From contig NZ_SRSG01000017.1 in NCBI RefSeq assembly GCF_005543295.1, positions 34,282 to 98,281 on the forward strand: 64,000 nt of DNA, given 5' to 3'. The notes beneath the pieces are model-generated. The model saw only the letters and a program-made list of their open reading frames with translations. It had not been told where the DNA came from and made no database searches. The number at the start of each line of letters is the position of its first letter. The stretch's first letter is position 1. Origin of the DNA: Halalkalirubrum salinum. GTDB taxonomy: Archaea; Halobacteriota; Halobacteria; Halobacteriales; Haloferacaceae. Of this stretch, positions 61,424 to 64,000 are shown piece after piece. Both the position numbers and the translations under genes were made by a program.

Positions 61424-62340
61424 TATCCGGTCGCCTCCGCGGGCGCTACCTCGTGGTCGCCATCCAGCTCGTCGAGCAGTTCCTGGAGCCGATCGCGATG
61501 CTCCTCGGAGAGCTCCGACAGCGGTGATCGGATGTGCGGCGGCGTGTGCCCGCGCATCGCCATTGCGGCCTTGACGGGGATCGGATTCGTCTCGACGAAC
61601 AACTGGCGAATGAGCGGTCCTAGCTCGTGGTGAATCGCCCGCGCGAACGCGTAGTCGCCGTCCAGTGCTGCACCAACCATCGCACACGTCCGCTCGGGTT
61701 CGAGGTTTCCGACGACCGAGATCGTTCCCGTGCCGCCGATCGACAGAACCGGCAGCGTGAGCCCATCGTCGCCTGAAAGGATCGAAAAGTCAGCGTCACG
61801 GGTGCGTTCGACCACTTCAGAGATCTGGTTGAGATCGCCCGAAGCAGCCTTGTACGCACGAATGTTTTCATGCTCAGCCAGCGCGACGGCAGTGTCCGGC
61901 TGGATGTTCTGGCCGGTCCGTGAGGGCACGTTGTAGACGATCTGTGGCAGGTCGACCGCGTCCGCAACTGCCGCGAAGTGATCGTACATCCCCTGCGGTT
62001 CGGGCTTGTTGTAGTACGGCGAGATGAGAAGCAGCGCGTCAGCGCCGGCGGCCTCGGCGCGTTCGGAGAGCTCCAGCGCCTCTGCAGTGTTGTTCGAGCC
62101 GGTGCCCGCGATGACCGGGACGTCTTCGACGGCGGCGGCGACGGCCTCGATGACCTCGACGTGTTCGTCGTGGGTCAGGGTCGCGGATTCGCCGGTCGAG
62201 CCGACCGGGACCAGACCGTCAACGCCAGCGGCTTCGAGCCGTCGAGCGTCCGTCTGGAGTGATTCGATGTCGATTCTGTTGTCGTCGGTGAAGGGGGTCA
62301 CCATCGCCGGAAAAACCCCGTTGAAGTCGATGTTTGTCAT
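61423..62340 (-). CDS. dapA: 4-hydroxy-tetrahydrodipicolinate synthase
   Basis: A 305-residue TIM-barrel lyase condensing pyruvate with aspartate semialdehyde, the first committed step to lysine. It shows GVFPAMVTPFTDDNRIDIES, VPVGSTGESATLTHDEH, PYYNKPEPQGMYDHF, QIVYNVPSRTGQNI and the Schiff-base lysine in IRAYKAASGDLNQISE. Start: ATG at 62340; the frame extending upstream lies in the leader. It is the first gene of the six-gene operon. Confidence 0.95.
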   Translation of the reverse strand: MTNIDFNGVFPAMVTPFTDDNRIDIESLQTDARRLEAAGVDGLVPVGSTGESATLTHDEHVEVIEAVAAAVEDVPVIAGTGSNNTAEALELSERAEAAGADALLLISPYYNKPEPQGMYDHFAAVADAVDLPQIVYNVPSRTGQNIQPDTAVALAEHENIRAYKAASGDLNQISEVVERTRDADFSILSGDDGLTLPVLSIGGTGTISVVGNLEPERTCAMVGAALDGDYAFARAIHHELGPLIRQLFVETNPIPVKAAMAMRGHTPPHIRSPLSELSEEHRDRLQELLDELDGDHEVAPAEATG

Positions 62341-62372
62341 GGCTGTGGATTCGTGTTGGTCGTGGGTCGCAT

Positions 62373-62393
62373 GTCGGGAGCGATCGTCCCGAC
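62373..62393 (-). promoter_or_regulatory. Hairpin in the dapA leader
   Basis: GTCGGGA and TCCCGAC form a 7-bp stem with a 7-nt loop, 32-52 nt upstream of the dapA ATG, in the 374-bp gap before the phosphatase gene. It may be a leader structure controlling the lysine operon or just chance; the rest of the gap holds the suhB promoter and no gene. Confidence 0.35.
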
Positions 62394-62621
62394 AGCAGCG
62401 TTTGTTGATTGCGTATCGGTGCGTCGCGATCGATGCACACAATGCGTCGATAATCGCATCGCTGTGGGAGTCGGGTGCTCACCCGGAACGGGGTCGCCAC
62501 GCCCGCACCGAGCGATCGTTACGCGCGTTTTTTGAGAAAATCTACAGACGCTGCTTTCGAGAGATGTCCGGCCGTGTCGATCGCAGCGTGAGTCACACGT
62601 GTACGATGGTGAGGAATTGGA

Positions 62622-62627
62622 TTTATA
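62622..62627 (+). promoter_or_regulatory. TATA box for the inositol monophosphatase gene
   Basis: TTTATA in GGATTTATACC places the expected transcript start near 62650, i.e. after the first possible ATG (62643) and before the preferred one (62715). Confidence 0.45.
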
Positions 62628-62714
62628 CCTTTTGACTCACGGATGAGACTGACAATCTGTGGGCGTCAATCTGCAGTCGATAGCTTGAATTGCGAACCGC
62701 CACAGCGATCGGAC

Positions 62715-63512
62715 ATGTCCGATCGAGCACCGACTGCATCGTCGATCGACGAGTTTGTCGCTGTGGCCGAATCCGCAGCCCGTGCCGGTGGCGACTATGT
62801 CCGCTCTGTCTTTCGATCTCGCGCTGTCGACGGTGAGTTCAACGGGACCGACGTCAAGACCCGGACCGATCGGGAGGCTGAATCCCGTGTTCTCAACAGT
62901 ATTACCGATCGGTTTCCAAACCACGCAATCCACGCCGAGGAGTCTGGAAAGCGCGGTGACAGCACCTACCAGTGGGTTATCGATCCGCTTGACGGAACGA
63001 ACAACTTCGCGAGCGGAATTCCGATGGTCGCGACCGCTGTCGCGCTGTTGGCGGAGGGCGAACCGATCGTCGCCGCGATCTACGCGCCGCTCACTGACGT
63101 GATGTACGTGGCCCGTCGAGGAGAGGGCGCGACGCTCAATGGCGAGCCACTGACGGCACAGTCAGACCTTCCCTTAGCGCACGGGACCGTTTCGTTCGTC
63201 GTTGGGCTCGATGCTGTTCGCGATCCGGCGGTAGCGCCGATCGTCCGTGGAATCAAGGACGCAATCGAACCGGCGTGTAAGCGGGTCCTCCAGACATGGG
63301 CACCGTGTCTCGACTGGGGGCTGGTGTCCGGCGGATCGATTGAGGGGATTGTCTGCTACCGACCGGATGTGTACGAGCACTACGCTGGTAGCCTTCTTGC
63401 GCGTGAGAGCGGCGTACATACGACAGAAACTGAGGATATATTCGTCGGGGCTGCGGAGCAAGCTGTTCACGATCAGCTACTCGCGCACGTTCACAACGCC
63501 ACCAAGCCATAG
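62715..63512 (+). CDS. suhB: Inositol monophosphatase family phosphatase
   Basis: A 265-residue Mg2+/Li+-sensitive phosphatase fold. The signature segments are HAEESGKRGDSTYQWVIDPL with DGTNNFASGIPM (DPLDGT motif, residues about 86-100) and a C-terminal APCLDWGLVSGGSIEGIVCY. It could act on inositol phosphates, on fructose-1,6-bisphosphate or on 3'-phosphoadenosine derivatives. The start ATG at 62715 is preferred because the TATA box places the transcript start after the alternative ATG at 62643. Confidence 0.88.
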   Translation: MSDRAPTASSIDEFVAVAESAARAGGDYVRSVFRSRAVDGEFNGTDVKTRTDREAESRVLNSITDRFPNHAIHAEESGKRGDSTYQWVIDPLDGTNNFASGIPMVATAVALLAEGEPIVAAIYAPLTDVMYVARRGEGATLNGEPLTAQSDLPLAHGTVSFVVGLDAVRDPAVAPIVRGIKDAIEPACKRVLQTWAPCLDWGLVSGGSIEGIVCYRPDVYEHYAGSLLARESGVHTTETEDIFVGAAEQAVHDQLLAHVHNATKP

Positions 63513-63656
63513 GTCGCCGTATTGATCGAGCGTGTCGCTAGGCGATCGGTCTACAAAAAGGGGACGGCCGTGGTGTTAGTGTTGGGTGTGGGTTGAGTGT
63601 GTCACGGAATGCGGTAGTTGCCGCAGTGTCCCCATCAGTCGCGTTACAAAAGCGCC

Positions 63657-63664
63657 TTTATAAA
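63657..63664 (+). promoter_or_regulatory. Isolated strong TATA-like box TTTATAAA with no downstream gene
   Basis: It lies in the 308-bp gap between the phosphatase gene and the acidic protein. An ATG 15 bp downstream (63672) opens a frame that runs to the window end, but its product is antisense to the acidic repeats and of unlikely composition. It may mark a noncoding transcript or a decayed gene. Confidence 0.3.
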
Positions 63665-63820
63665 TTTTCTTATGGGCGTCTCAGAAGACTATTTGGCGTC
63701 TCTACAGGAAAGACAGGCCGAGTGCCTCGGGGTCATACGGAAGACGAAGTATTCCGTGATGACGAGTGGTCTTCGGTGCTCACGTTCTATGAGTTCTATC
63801 AGCTGCGGGCGATCGTCATC

Positions 63821-64000
63821 TCACGCTTCGCTGTCAATGCTTTCGTCGGTGCCACCTTCATCGCCTTGTTCAGTGCCTGCATCTTCTCTGTCGCCATCTT
63901 CGGTACCCGTGTCGCTCTCGTCGCCATCCTCGGTGCCCGTATCGCTCTCGTCGCCATCCTCGGTGCCCGTATCGCTCTCGTCGCCATCCTCGGTGCCCGT
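63821..64000 (-). CDS. C-terminal end of an acidic repeat protein (gene continues beyond the window)
   Basis: The minus strand has an open frame from base 64000 to the TGA at 63821. It encodes a 10-residue repeat (TGTEDGDESD, three full copies) and a degenerate tail (TGTEDGDREDAGTEQGDEGG, then TDESIDSEA). Asp/Glu/Thr/Gly linkers of this kind end or join domains of exported haloarchaeal proteins. The N-terminal domains are outside the window. The frame is supported by its acidity, typical of haloarchaea, while the other frames give arginine-rich or hydrophobic strings. Confidence 0.7.
   Translation of the reverse strand, partial: TGTEDGDESDTGTEDGDESDTGTEDGDESDTGTEDGDREDAGTEQGDEGGTDESIDSEA
63871..64000 (-). 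repeat. 30-bp coding tandem repeat
   Basis: The unit CGTCGCCATCCTCGGTGCCC plus GTATCGCTCT recurs every 30 bp up to the right edge, with nearly identical copies, decaying leftwards. It encodes TGTEDGDESD on the minus strand. The array may continue past the window. Confidence 0.9.

Noticed and set aside
63672..64000. Plus-strand frame after the TTTATAAA box, open to the window end
   Set aside because: It is serine/proline-rich only because it is antisense to the acidic repeats; the acidic minus-strand frame ends in a proper stop and suits a haloarchaeon better.

Overview
This is a haloarchaeal chromosome segment (class Halobacteria). The evidence is GC-rich DNA, strongly acidic proteins, archaeal information-processing genes (TFB, transcription factor S, nascent polypeptide-associated complex, TrmI), leaderless-type promoters with a TATA box about 25-30 nt before the start codon, Tat-dependent lipoproteins and several haloarchaea-type small proteins. 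The genus cannot be named safely. The hexamer CGATCG is extremely frequent in most genes and acts as a genomic signature. No rRNA, tRNA or CRISPR array was found.

Layout. 1-9.6 kb: carbon metabolism. It holds a CitE-like lyase cut by the left edge with a divergent MaoC dehydratase, an acyl-CoA carboxylase carboxyltransferase, the gluconeogenic pair fructose-bisphosphate aldolase/fructose-bisphosphatase, 3-hydroxyacyl-CoA dehydrogenase, and methylmalonyl-CoA epimerase plus mutase. 9.6-19 kb: translation and transcription genes (nac-trmI, tfs, gatC-gatA, tfb) mixed with an MFS carrier, a crotonase and small haloarchaeal proteins. 19-29 kb: a Nudix hydrolase, a LarA-like protein, an asparagine-synthase-like protein with a PHP phosphoesterase, a CinA/MoaB-like protein, an ATP-NAD kinase-like protein, a PhoU-type regulator, moaC and a two-domain NAD(P)H-hydrate repair enzyme. 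28.5-36 kb: aroA and tyrA (aromatic amino acids), an M24 peptidase, an MFS carrier, an Rsm22-like methyltransferase and msrA. 36-40.6 kb: an MFS carrier, a P19-like Tat lipoprotein, a small membrane protein, a two-winged-helix regulator and a Tat-exported Dyp-peroxidase-like protein, possibly an iron or redox group. 40.65-42.48 kb: a foreign islet bounded by 17-bp inverted repeats with insertion-sequence relics, carrying a YihY/BrkB protein and a 58-residue membrane protein. 42.5-49.7 kb: a DsbA-like lipoprotein, ferredoxin plus methyltransferase, cytochrome oxidase subunit III with two membrane proteins, and a large coiled-coil protein. 49.8-55 kb: a purine group (purA, a PurN-PurH fusion, purB) with shared palindromic sites in the promoters. 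55-63.5 kb: a zinc ribbon protein, a universal stress protein and a lysine operon dapA-dapB-dapD-lysA-dapF-dapE, then an inositol monophosphatase-family gene. The right edge cuts an acidic repeat protein.

The most unusual points are: tandem repeats of about 24-32 bp placed over or just after stop codons at four loci; a 24-bp repeat whose minus strand encodes the PHP catalytic motif again and again; the insertion-sequence-bounded islet, which also lacks the CGATCG signature; a candidate purine operator shared by purA and purNH; and a Dyp-like protein whose GxxDG aspartate is replaced. Three small membrane-protein genes (58, 37 and 58 codons) are also described. No complete new defence or mobile system could be shown.
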